A DNA stretch of 64,000 nt from Marinomonas colpomeniae (GTDB lineage: Bacteria; Pseudomonadota; Gammaproteobacteria; Pseudomonadales; Marinomonadaceae), in contig NZ_JACYFC010000001.1 in assembly GCF_014803385.1 (NCBI RefSeq), positions 206,136 through 270,135 on the forward strand. Direction: 5' to 3'. Below are positions 35,208-43,779 of this stretch, piece after piece (the first letter of the stretch is position 1; each line of letters starts with the position of its first letter). The notes beneath the pieces were generated by a model. It did no database searches and had not been told where the DNA came from. It was given only the letters and a program-made list of their open reading frames with translations. Position numbers and translations under genes: made by a program.

Positions 35208-36059
35208 ATGGATCGACTGTCTTCTGTGCTGAGTGCGTTTCGTCCCAAGGCCACTTCAGTGAGCAACTGCCTTTTTTTAGAGTTTACGTCACACTTGTCC
35301 CTTTCTTCTGATTCTAGTTATTGGCTGTATATGATTGAAGGGGAATTGATATTAAACCCTAAAGGGAGCACAAAAACTGATTTAACGAGAGGTGACGGTG
35401 TTTGGCTTGCATCTGGATTGAATTTAGAAGTGTTACTACCTAAGCCGTCTTCACACAATAAAAAGAAGGTAGAAGCAAAGCTATTTATTTGTGAATTTGA
35501 TTTTGGCTCCAAAGCATTAAACCCATTGTTGGATCTAGCATGGCAGTGTGTAAAAGTAGAGCAGGGTGATGAGATTTCACAGGCCTTGGCACCTCTGAAT
35601 GCATTACTGCTTTCAGAAAGTCTACATCCTCGTTGTGGTTCTCAAGTAGTCGTTGAACGATTAGCAGAAGCATATCTGGTGCAATTACTTAGATTATTTA
35701 TGCAAACTAAAAAAATACAATTTGGTTTACTTGCGGGGTTGAGTAACGCCAAATTGGCGCGTGCCATTGTTGCTATTCATGAACACCCGAATCAAGCTTG
35801 GCAAGTGGCTAGTCTTGCAGAGCAGGCAGGCATGTCACGTTCTGCTTTTAGTGGGTTGTTTAAAATTACTATGGGGATGACGCCAATGGCGTATTTAGCT
35901 TCATGGAGAATGCGCATTGCAGCACAACGCATTAAACAAGGTGATAAAAGCCTTGCAATTATAAGTGATGAGCTAGGTTATCAAAGTGAAGCTGCGTTCC
36001 GACGAACTTTTAAAAAAATAATGGGTGTTGCCCCGGGAGCAATAAATCGTCAGACATAA
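35208..36059 (+). CDS. AraC-family regulator with cupin-type N-terminal domain
   Basis: A 283-residue regulator. The N-terminal domain, residues 1-170, contains a cupin-like half (YWLYMIEGELILN, GDGVWLASGLNLEVLLP) seen in AraC proteins of the cupin_6 type. The C-terminal HTH at about 185-283 has VASLAEQAGMSRSAFSGLFK, MTPMAYLASWRMRIAAQRI and LGYQSEAAFRRTFKKIMGVA. It diverges from the peroxiredoxin gene, its likely target. Confidence 0.87.
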   Translation: MDRLSSVLSAFRPKATSVSNCLFLEFTSHLSLSSDSSYWLYMIEGELILNPKGSTKTDLTRGDGVWLASGLNLEVLLPKPSSHNKKKVEAKLFICEFDFGSKALNPLLDLAWQCVKVEQGDEISQALAPLNALLLSESLHPRCGSQVVVERLAEAYLVQLLRLFMQTKKIQFGLLAGLSNAKLARAIVAIHEHPNQAWQVASLAEQAGMSRSAFSGLFKITMGMTPMAYLASWRMRIAAQRIKQGDKSLAIISDELGYQSEAAFRRTFKKIMGVAPGAINRQT

Positions 36060-36198
36060 AGCATGAGTTGCCTGTATAAATGATCGAGTAAAACCGAATA
36101 AATGGTGTTTTTTATCTTTAGATTGAATTTAAGCAACAAAATTGTCATCTCTGCCTTGGCATAGAGAGATCATATAGCTATAATGCGAATCGTTTTTA
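36060..36198 (+). other. Intergenic leader before the tRNA gene
   Basis: No coding frame is supported. The stretch contains the tRNA promoter at 36156-36184. Confidence 0.6.
36156..36184 (+). promoter_or_regulatory. Sigma-70 promoter of the tRNA gene
   Basis: TTGGCA (36156-36161), a 17-bp spacer and a perfect TATAAT (36179-36184) place the start of transcription near 36191, about 8 nt before the tRNA. A GCG follows the -10 box, a weak discriminator hint of stringent control. Confidence 0.85.
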
Positions 36199-36275
36199 GG
36201 GCCTGTAGCTCAGTTGGTTAGAGCATCCGACTCATAATCGGCAGGTCGAGTGTTCAAGTCACTCCAGGCCCACCA
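36199..36275 (+). tRNA. tRNA with CAU anticodon, probably tRNA-Ile2 (lysidine type)
   Basis: A 77-nt cloverleaf. The acceptor GGGCCTG (36199-36205) pairs with CAGGCCC (36265-36271), followed by discriminator A and encoded CCA. The T stem GAGTG/CACTC encloses TTCAAGT. The anticodon CAT is at 36233-36235 in loop CTCATAA, on a stem reading CCGA/TCGG. Elongator Met and Ile2 share this anticodon; the CGACTCATAATCG core resembles Ile2 (TilS substrate) more than Met, and the three G-C pairs of initiator tRNA are absent. The first anticodon-stem pair is a T-C mismatch. Confidence 0.9.
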
Positions 36276-36286
36276 TATAAGATAAG

Positions 36287-36328
36287 CCTCTAGATAGTTA
36301 GTTAACGCTAACTTCTAGGGGTTTTTTT
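36287..36328 (+). terminator. Terminator after the tRNA
   Basis: An imperfect long stem, CCTCTAGATAGTTAG against CTAACTTCTAGGGG, with TTTTTTT following. Confidence 0.75.
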
Positions 36329-36579
36329 ATTTCTGCTGTATTTACTCTAAACCATTACTTTTTAGTCTTTCAAATTACTTACTTAATTTCCACTTAATTT
36401 TTTATTGGTTTCATGATGTGAGTGTTTTTTATGATATTAATATCGTAGTTCATCTTTCTGTAAAGGCTAATAGCCGCTATTTATAGGTATTCGATAGTAA
36501 AGATGAAATTATTTGTTCGGCGTCTACTGCAATCTATGCGCCTTTATTGAAGTGAAGAGTCTACAGGTAAAATTTTGAC

Positions 36580-38619
36580 ATGTTTTTGAAAAATAATTTC
36601 AAACTGTTTTTGTTCTTAATCGTTTTTACTTTTTCAGCCGTTTTTTTGTATCGTTTTGGCTATTTTGATACTTCCCTTTCTATTCCTGTTAATGACCCGA
36701 ATACCGTATTTTCTATTACCTCTGAGGACGTCACTGATTCGTTAGTAGATGAAAATTCTGATTTTAAAATTCAATGTAGTCTTGATGCTGTAGAAAAATT
36801 TAATTTTTGTGGTGTTGGTATCAAGCTAAGTAATTCCATGGAAACGGGTATTGATATTACTCGTTTTGATAGATTGGAACTGGAGTTATCCTATAGTGCA
36901 CCAGTGGATCGACCTAGAGTCAAAGTGTCTTTTAGGAATTATAATCCTGTTTACTCCACACCGACTGATTTCACCTCTCTTAAGTTCAATACTATTACAT
37001 TTGATGCGTCAAAATATGATCACTCCTTTATAGTTTCATTGGATTTTTTTCAGGTAGAGAGTTGGTGGATTGATCAATACAATATTGATTTTAAAGACAG
37101 TCAAACTGATTTTTCAAATATCTCTCGTTTGGATTTTTTGACATATAACATGCCTGTCACAGGTGTATATGAATTAAATGTCAAAAAAGTCATATTAAGA
37201 GGAGAGAGAATTTCTGAGTACGATTTATTTAAACTGATTTTTACCGCCTGGCTTGTTATTGGTTTTGTTGTATTACTTAGGCAGCATAATGCGTTGAAAA
37301 AAAGATCCATTACAGATTTGTTAACAGGACTTTATAACCGACGGGGGATTCAGCAAAAATTGCAAAAAATTTCTTCTGACAATGAAGTCTTTATGTTTTA
37401 TATAAATATTAATGAATTTAAAAAAATAAACGATACTTATGGACATAATGTTGGTGATAAATTTCTCATTTATTTTAGTCGCTTGATTGAAGATAAAGTA
37501 AAAGGTTTTAAAGGTATCAGCCATATTTCTCGCTATTCTGGTGATGAATTCTTGATTGTCTTTGATAATATCAGCGAAACTGATATGAGGATGCTCGCTT
37601 ACTCTATTACTGCGGCATTGAAAGAATCTGTTGTTATTGATCCATACAAGATATCCGTTTCTATCAGTATGGGTGTTTCAAAAACTCAGGCAGTGAAAAA
37701 GAATTTTGATACTTTATTGGCTCGTGCCGGTGCTGCTATGTATCACGTGAAAAGCAACAATCTTCTGTCATTTCAAGAGTTTGATGAGCCTTTTTCAAAA
37801 AATATTTACTTCAAGAAAAAAGTATCAGAATTTATTAAAGAGGCGCTTTCTAATGATGAATTTTATCTAAATTATATGCCTATCTATGATACGAAAAACC
37901 TCGAGATTAAAGCATTTGAGGTGTTGTTGAGGTGTAGCTCAGAAAGTATGAAGGGTACTGGTCCAGATGTGTTTATTCCCATTGCAGAAGAGTACAACCT
38001 TATTCGAGTAATCGATTTATGGGTGATTGAAAGTACGTTTAAAAACATAAAAAACAACTATGATTTTCTAATGAAAACCCCAGTCGTTTTTTGTATAAAT
38101 ATTTCTTCTGAAGAGTTAAAAAACCCTTTATTTAAAAAGAATCTAGTTCGGCTTCTGGATGAATACGAGATACCACCCGAGTGGATTGAATTGGAATTGA
38201 CTGAAACTAGTTTTGTTGAAATAGATCAAAAAAGCATTGATGTATTGAGCGAAATTCGAACGCTTGGGGTAAACCTTTCTTTAGATGACTTTGGTACTGG
38301 CTATATCTCTTTCAATCAATTGATTAACTATCCAGTGAATAACCTAAAAATAGATAAGTCATTTGTTGATTTATTAGAAACTGAAAATGAGTCTGGTGAA
38401 ATGATTGTCCGAGCTATTTTGTCCATGGCAGACTCTTATGAATTGCATACGATTGCTGAAGGTGTTGAGACTGCTGAGCAATATGCTTATTTACTAGAGC
38501 TTGGCTGCCATTATGTACAGGGCTATTTGTTGAGTAAGCCTTTGTCTTGGCCGTTAGCTAAGGCTTTATTGATAGAGCCAAATACAGAGAATCTAAAAAA
38601 TTTAGTTAAGTTCTCATAA
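36580..38619 (+). CDS. Membrane cyclic-di-GMP protein: degenerate GGDEF plus intact EAL
   Basis: A 679-residue protein. A hydrophobic segment at 8-26 and a second at about 217-235 bracket a beta-rich periplasmic region of 190 residues without a recognised sensor fold, possibly a carbohydrate-binding-like sandwich. In the GGDEF domain (245-400) the signature is SGDEF (320-324) and the metal-binding DxD is replaced by NIN (275-277), so cyclase activity is unlikely. The EAL domain (410-665) keeps Glu447 of EVL, Asn507, Glu542, Asp569-Asp570, Lys590, Glu627 and Gln647, so it should hydrolyse cyclic di-GMP. It is a single gene with its own terminator. Confidence 0.88.
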   Translation: MFLKNNFKLFLFLIVFTFSAVFLYRFGYFDTSLSIPVNDPNTVFSITSEDVTDSLVDENSDFKIQCSLDAVEKFNFCGVGIKLSNSMETGIDITRFDRLELELSYSAPVDRPRVKVSFRNYNPVYSTPTDFTSLKFNTITFDASKYDHSFIVSLDFFQVESWWIDQYNIDFKDSQTDFSNISRLDFLTYNMPVTGVYELNVKKVILRGERISEYDLFKLIFTAWLVIGFVVLLRQHNALKKRSITDLLTGLYNRRGIQQKLQKISSDNEVFMFYININEFKKINDTYGHNVGDKFLIYFSRLIEDKVKGFKGISHISRYSGDEFLIVFDNISETDMRMLAYSITAALKESVVIDPYKISVSISMGVSKTQAVKKNFDTLLARAGAAMYHVKSNNLLSFQEFDEPFSKNIYFKKKVSEFIKEALSNDEFYLNYMPIYDTKNLEIKAFEVLLRCSSESMKGTGPDVFIPIAEEYNLIRVIDLWVIESTFKNIKNNYDFLMKTPVVFCINISSEELKNPLFKKNLVRLLDEYEIPPEWIELELTETSFVEIDQKSIDVLSEIRTLGVNLSLDDFGTGYISFNQLINYPVNNLKIDKSFVDLLETENESGEMIVRAILSMADSYELHTIAEGVETAEQYAYLLELGCHYVQGYLLSKPLSWPLAKALLIEPNTENLKNLVKFS

Positions 38620-38685
38620 TTCTGTTTATCCTGTATTTCTTTCATATTATTACAAACTAATTTCGAATCTAAAAATCAGATATAA

Positions 38686-38719
38686 AAAAACCAGTGACGA
38701 ATCATCATCACTGGTTTTT
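38686..38719. terminator. Bidirectional terminator between the EAL gene and rhlE
   Basis: Arms AAAAACCAGTGA (38686-38697) and TCACTGGTTTTT (38708-38719) are exact complements with A- and T-runs on the outside, serving both convergent genes. Confidence 0.88.
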
Positions 38720-38764
38720 ATTTAACGCGTTACCAGTATAAAGCCGTGTTGTTAAATGCGGCGC

Positions 38765-40183
38765 TTATGCTTGGTTAGTTGGCTTACGATTGCGACGAGC
38801 AGGCGCAAGAGGCTTGCTGCGTATGCCTTGTCCTGGTGTTACGTCGGCTTTCGCTGGGGCGTTGCCTCTGTCTGCTGGACGACGGTTGCCTGAGTTAGGT
38901 CCGTTTCCTTGACGAGCTTGACTATTGCCCTGTTTAGGGCTGTTACCTGGTCTAGGGCTATTGCCCTGCCGAGGTGCGCCTGAACTGTTTGATCTTTTTG
39001 GGTTATTCTTTTTGATTGGGCGGTTATCTAGAGTTGTGTCTGGCAACATGTGTGTTGGGATAAAATCATCTTCGTAGCGACGCTCGATTAATTTTTGCGT
39101 TAATCGTTCGATTGCTCGTAATAGATCTAACTCGTCCGCTGCAACCAATGAAATCGCTTGACCAGTTGCGCCAGCGCGACCAGTACGTCCAATGCGGTGA
39201 ACATAATCTTCTGCTACGTCAGGCAGGTCAAAGTTGACTACATGCGGCAACTGTTCAATGTCTAACCCACGAGCGGCGATATCAGTTGCTACTAAGATAC
39301 GAATACGGCCACCTTTAAAGTCTGACAATGCACGAGTACGTGCGCCTTGGCTTTTGTTACCGTGAATCGCGCTAGCACGAATGCCTGCAGCTTCGAGTAA
39401 TTGAGTGATTTTGTTCGCGCCGTGTTTGGTGCGAGAAAAGACCAATGCTTGTTCCCAACGTCCATCAGAAATCAGTTTTATTAATAACTCTGTTTTACGT
39501 TTTTTGTCGACAGGGTGTAACCATTGTTCAACAGAAACGGCTGTAGCATTACGAGGTGTCACAGAAATTTCGACAGGGTTATTCACTAAACCTTTTGCTA
39601 GCTGGCGAATGTCTGGAGAAAAAGTTGCAGAGAACAATAAGTTTTGACGTTTCTTAGGCAAAATAGCTAAGATTTTTTTGATATCATGGATAAAACCCAT
39701 ATCCAACATGCGGTCAGCTTCGTCTAAAACAAGAATTTCTAGCTTATCGAAGCGTACGGCTTTTTGATTGTACAAATCCATCATACGGCCAGGTGTGGCA
39801 ATTAAAACGTCTGCGCCACGGCGAAGGGCCATCATTTGTGGATTGATTTTAACGCCACCAAATACAACAGTGGATTTAAGGCCTAAATGCTGGCCATAGT
39901 TTTTTACGCTTTCAGCGACTTGAGCGGCAAGTTCACGTGTTGGTGTTAATACCAATGCACGGACTTGATTGTTTTGAGCATGTTCACCTTTACTGAGAAG
40001 TTCTAGTAAAGGTAGAGTGAAACCGGCTGTTTTACCTGTCCCTGTTTGGGCTGCGGCCATCACATCTTGTCCATCAAGAATAGCGGGTATTGCTTGAGCT
40101 TGTATTGCGGATGGCTCAGTATAGCCTTGATCTTCAATGGCTTTTAAGATGGGGGCAGAAAGCCCAAGGTTGTTGAAACTCAT
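38765..40183 (-). CDS. rhlE: ATP-dependent DEAD-box RNA helicase RhlE
   Basis: This helicase unwinds short RNA duplexes in ribosome assembly and mRNA decay. In 472 residues the Q motif region precedes AQTGTGKT at 45-52, PTRELA at 81-86, DEAD at 154-157, SAT in LLFSATF, ARGLDI and HRIGRTGR. The core ends near residue 383. The tail from about 390 is basic and low-complexity with repeated G-N-S-P and R-Q-G-N units, a likely disordered RNA-binding tail. The start [20 protein letters not shown] is that of RhlE. Confidence 0.93.
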   Translation of the reverse strand: MSFNNLGLSAPILKAIEDQGYTEPSAIQAQAIPAILDGQDVMAAAQTGTGKTAGFTLPLLELLSKGEHAQNNQVRALVLTPTRELAAQVAESVKNYGQHLGLKSTVVFGGVKINPQMMALRRGADVLIATPGRMMDLYNQKAVRFDKLEILVLDEADRMLDMGFIHDIKKILAILPKKRQNLLFSATFSPDIRQLAKGLVNNPVEISVTPRNATAVSVEQWLHPVDKKRKTELLIKLISDGRWEQALVFSRTKHGANKITQLLEAAGIRASAIHGNKSQGARTRALSDFKGGRIRILVATDIAARGLDIEQLPHVVNFDLPDVAEDYVHRIGRTGRAGATGQAISLVAADELDLLRAIERLTQKLIERRYEDDFIPTHMLPDTTLDNRPIKKNNPKRSNSSGAPRQGNSPRPGNSPKQGNSQARQGNGPNSGNRRPADRGNAPAKADVTPGQGIRSKPLAPARRNRKPTNQA

Positions 40184-40212
40184 AGATGTTCTCGTGTTAT
40201 ATCAAAGGCAGG

Positions 40213-40239
40213 TGCATAGCTTAATAATTAAGCTATGCA
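40213..40239. repeat. 12-bp perfect inverted repeat between the ATP-grasp operon and rhlE
   Basis: TGCATAGCTTAA (40213-40224) and its exact complement (40228-40239) flank TAA. It lies 30 nt upstream of rhlE and 54 nt after the end of the transglutaminase gene. It could terminate the operon, form an rhlE leader hairpin or be an operator. Confidence 0.6.
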
Positions 40240-40292
40240 ATAATTGTGCGAATCTTACCTTATATCGGTTGTACATGCTATGTGCTATCGGC

Positions 40293-41174
40293 TTAGAGCC
40301 TTTTTACATCTACGGAAACATCAAGTTGCTGTGAACCACCACCTTCAAAAATAACACCCTGTAAAGGCGTTACGTCAGAGTAATCTCTACCCCAAGCTGT
40401 AACTATGTGTTGCTCGTTAGGCACTATATCATTGGTTGGGTCAAACTCTATCCAGCCCAAGTCAGGTATGAAAATCGAAAACCAAGCATGAGACGCATCA
40501 GCGCCGACCAGTTTTTCTTGTCCTGGTGGCGGTAAAGTTTCCAAATAACCGCTCATGTATCGTGCAGGTATACCTACTGAACGTAAGCAGCCAATGGCTA
40601 AATGGGCAAAGTCCTGACACACACCACTGCGTTGTTCGAGTACTTGTTCAAGTGGTGTCGCAACTGTTGTGGTATTTGGGTCAAAAGTAAATTCAGTGAA
40701 TATTTTATGAGTAAAGGCCAGAGCGGCCTGAAAAACCGATTTATCATCTGAAAAAGTACTGTCTGCGTAGTCTTTTAATTCCGCTGAATTGCTTATTTGC
40801 GGAGAATCTAATAGATACTCTTTTGCCATGCGCAGTTCAGGTGTGGTTGGAACATCCAATAAACTGCGCAATTGACCGCAGGTCATAGCATGGTATTTTT
40901 GTTCTTCAAGTATATTTAATGGCACAATTTCGAAGTCTGTGGAGACATCGATGACCAATTTTTTATGGGCTTCTTGAATAGAAAAATAAAAAGTCTGATT
41001 ACCAAAGTAGTCTTCACCTTCCTTTTGATATACTGGTGGTGGATTAATTTGGACTTTTTGGTGAATACAACGCTGGTTGCGAGTGTCTCTCGGTAATAAA
41101 TGAGCCATGTTATAGCATAGGCTAACTGGCGCTCCGTAGGTGTATTCTGTGATGTGGCGAACACGATATCTCAT
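40293..41174 (-). CDS. Transglutaminase-like cysteine protease-fold protein
   Basis: A 293-residue protein. The N-terminal beta domain (MRYRVRHITEYTYGAPVSLC) is the bacterial transglutaminase-like N domain, and the core carries Cys186 (RSGVCQDFAHL), His229 (DASHAWFSIF) and Asp245 (GWIEFDPTND). Proteins of this type are predicted peptidases or amide-forming enzymes and have no signal peptide. It overlaps the upstream fusion gene by 4 nt and is the last of five genes. The role in the set, perhaps cleaving a peptide made by the ATP-grasp enzymes, is inference. Confidence 0.87.
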   Translation of the reverse strand: MRYRVRHITEYTYGAPVSLCYNMAHLLPRDTRNQRCIHQKVQINPPPVYQKEGEDYFGNQTFYFSIQEAHKKLVIDVSTDFEIVPLNILEEQKYHAMTCGQLRSLLDVPTTPELRMAKEYLLDSPQISNSAELKDYADSTFSDDKSVFQAALAFTHKIFTEFTFDPNTTTVATPLEQVLEQRSGVCQDFAHLAIGCLRSVGIPARYMSGYLETLPPPGQEKLVGADASHAWFSIFIPDLGWIEFDPTNDIVPNEQHIVTAWGRDYSDVTPLQGVIFEGGGSQQLDVSVDVKRL

Positions 41175-43750
41175 AAATTAGTCTTCCCAATGACTTTCAT
41201 CAAAGACTGAGGGCCATCAGTGTGGTCAAAATACTTATCGCTTATTAGAACCGTAAAGTGTTCGAGTTGTTCTAATAGCTCTGTCATTAATAATGTTAGT
41301 GATTCACGACTTTGAGTTTTTTCATTTACTTTGGCCAGCTCTTCTAAATCAGCAAGTTGAATGTCGTTTAACGATTTAATGATAATCTTGTTTTCAGGAC
41401 TTAGCCCTGCTGTTGCCATTTGATTTCTTGGTAGCTTTTTAATGCATTTACGCAACTGTTCAACTTGATAAAGCAATGAGCGCGGATTGGTTCCGTCGAT
41501 CATTAATAAATCTAATCCGTATGCCACGCGCGCGCGATTTCGATAACGGCGACGGAAAGAAATTAAAGCTTCCACGCTTAATAAAACCGATTCTAATATT
41601 TGCTGTTGTGGCACAGGTGATAATTGTTTAGTTAGAGCTGAGCGGAGTAATTTTGCTGTTTGCAGCGCTCGCTCGGTGCGGCGACCTATCTCTTGGAAAG
41701 TCCAATCAAGTCCGCGTAGCATACTCTCATGATTTAGACCCGATAGAGCCAACAAAGAGGTAACTAAACTATCTAGCGACTCTTCTGGTGCGGATGGTAA
41801 TCCATTTGTATAGGAGCGATCTAGATCATGAATATGATCTCGAAGTTCATTAATGATGATGCGTGTATCAGCAGAAAGCATTTCTTTTACTTGTTCACCA
41901 CAACTTAGCATCGCTTGTAGATTGGCTTTAATTGATCCTGCTCGGCTGTTATCGGTGATTATTGAAACTAATTCATCCTCAGGGTTAGCTAATAGTTCTT
42001 CATTAGCATCGACAAAACCTGGTAAACAACCCGTTTGTATAGAAGCCATTTCCAATAATGTTCGTAAACTTTCTTCGGGAAGAGGGTCTACGCCGTTCAT
42101 CTGTTTGAAAATAGTACGAAGTAAGCGCAGACTGATTTCAGCTCTTTCTGCATAGCGCCCCATCCAAAATAAATTCTCGACTACTCGACTTGGCAAGTTA
42201 GCTTGTAAAGCCTCATCTTGGAGTAAAATATGTTCTGTAATTGTGTTTGTTTGCTGTTCTGGCTCGGCGGCCAATATCCAAGTGTCTTTGCTTTTCGACG
42301 TAGAGATATTAGATACGATGGTTTCTTTTTCAGATTCTCCTGCGCGTGATAAGCCGCCAGGCATAACTGTATAGCCTGTCGGGTTAGCAACAGTAAAAGC
42401 GCGTAATAAACTAGGTCTAGCTTGCATTCTATCGTCTAGCCAAATTGGTGCCATAGATCCTGGAATATAGCTCTGGGCAACATAAAGGTGAGGGCGCTTT
42501 TTGATGCTCTCTATAGTGCTGGCTTTTTGTTCCTTAGTTAATGTGTGGCCATAGACACTATTACTGTCGTGACGACGGATAGCTGGTTTGATGATGAGAT
42601 TATTAATGTTAGCAATAACATAAGCTAAGTCTTCTTTATCACCACACCACCAAGATGCTACGGAGGGAAGAGTTAGCTGTTCGCCTATTAAAAAATCGCT
42701 CATAGCAGGTAAAAATTTCATTAAAGCTGGTGCTTCTAAAATACCGCTGCCTAATGGGTTTGCTAATACGACATTGCCTGCGCGAACCACTTCTAATAAC
42801 CCTGGCACTCCAAGAAAGGAATCTGCTTTTAACTCTGCTTGGTCACAGTAAGCGTCTTCTACGCGGCGTAAAATCACATCTACTCGTGCCAAACCGTTTA
42901 ACGATTTCATCCAGACGGCGCCGTTTCGTACGGTTAAATCGCTACCTTGCACTAATGGAAAACCTAGATAGTTTGATAGGTAGGCTTGTTCAAAATAAGT
43001 GCTACTAAAGGCACCTGGTGTGAGCATGACAATACGAGGTGTATCGGTCCATTCACAAGAAAGGTTAGACAGCATATTTTTGAATGATTGGAAAAAACTA
43101 GCGAGTCTACGAACTTGGCTCTCTCTAAAGCTATTAGGAATAACACGAGAAACAACAGTACGATTTTCTAATGCATAGCCTGCGCCATTTGGCGCTTGTG
43201 TCCTATCTCCAATAGCTTGAAATTGCCCTGATGAATCACGAACCAAATCCACCGCATGTAATAACAGCTGATGAGCTCCGGGAACAGTGACCCCATGACA
43301 TTGACGTAAAAAACCTGGATGACTAAAAATAATTTCAGAAGGGATAATGCCGCTTTTTAGCAATTTTTGAGGGCCATAAAGATCCTTCAAAATGAGATCG
43401 AATAAAGTAGAGCGTTGGGCTAAGCCTTGCTCTATGCCAAGCCATTCATCGGTAGGAATAATATTGGGAATAAGGTCCAGCGACCAAACACTTGGTGTGA
43501 GTGGGTCGCTGGTTAGGTTATATGTGGCTCCATCCTCTCGAAGAATGCGTTGTGCGCGACGTTGCCTGTCTTGCATTTCTTCGTTGGTCAGATCCCCCAT
43601 AGTACGCAATAAAGGTTCCCAATGAGTACGGGGTTGGCGATCTGGAGTGAAGGCTTCATCATAAGCATTCATAGGTGTTTCATAGTCGGAAGGTGACGTC
43701 GATTTTTCATCCATAATCGACGTCACAAAATTACCTGATTGAAATTGCAT
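41171..43750 (-). CDS. Circularly permuted ATP-grasp fused to alpha-E domain
   Basis: An 859-residue two-domain protein. Residues about 60-495 are a circularly permuted type 2 ATP-grasp domain, with YGPQKLLKSGIIPSEIIFSH, PNGAGYALENRTVVSRVIPN, MLTPGAFSSTYFEQAYL and GVPGLLEVVRAGNVVLANPL. Residues about 525-845 are an alpha-E domain beginning SRVVENLFWMGRYAERAEIS. The same two domains occur as separate neighbouring genes at 48089 and 47142. The ATP-grasp part is predicted to form peptide bonds with ATP; the all-helical alpha-E part has no known activity. A further transglutaminase gene overlaps its end. Confidence 0.88.
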   Translation of the reverse strand: MQFQSGNFVTSIMDEKSTSPSDYETPMNAYDEAFTPDRQPRTHWEPLLRTMGDLTNEEMQDRQRRAQRILREDGATYNLTSDPLTPSVWSLDLIPNIIPTDEWLGIEQGLAQRSTLFDLILKDLYGPQKLLKSGIIPSEIIFSHPGFLRQCHGVTVPGAHQLLLHAVDLVRDSSGQFQAIGDRTQAPNGAGYALENRTVVSRVIPNSFRESQVRRLASFFQSFKNMLSNLSCEWTDTPRIVMLTPGAFSSTYFEQAYLSNYLGFPLVQGSDLTVRNGAVWMKSLNGLARVDVILRRVEDAYCDQAELKADSFLGVPGLLEVVRAGNVVLANPLGSGILEAPALMKFLPAMSDFLIGEQLTLPSVASWWCGDKEDLAYVIANINNLIIKPAIRRHDSNSVYGHTLTKEQKASTIESIKKRPHLYVAQSYIPGSMAPIWLDDRMQARPSLLRAFTVANPTGYTVMPGGLSRAGESEKETIVSNISTSKSKDTWILAAEPEQQTNTITEHILLQDEALQANLPSRVVENLFWMGRYAERAEISLRLLRTIFKQMNGVDPLPEESLRTLLEMASIQTGCLPGFVDANEELLANPEDELVSIITDNSRAGSIKANLQAMLSCGEQVKEMLSADTRIIINELRDHIHDLDRSYTNGLPSAPEESLDSLVTSLLALSGLNHESMLRGLDWTFQEIGRRTERALQTAKLLRSALTKQLSPVPQQQILESVLLSVEALISFRRRYRNRARVAYGLDLLMIDGTNPRSLLYQVEQLRKCIKKLPRNQMATAGLSPENKIIIKSLNDIQLADLEELAKVNEKTQSRESLTLLMTELLEQLEHFTVLISDKYFDHTDGPQSLMKVIGKTNL

Positions 43751-43779
43751 AAATGTGCCTGAGCCTAAAAAATCAAATA

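Noticed and set aside
43020-43160. Short opposite- and alternate-frame ORFs inside the ATP-grasp, urease and transglutaminase genes
   Set aside because: They overlap long, well-supported genes and have no family features.
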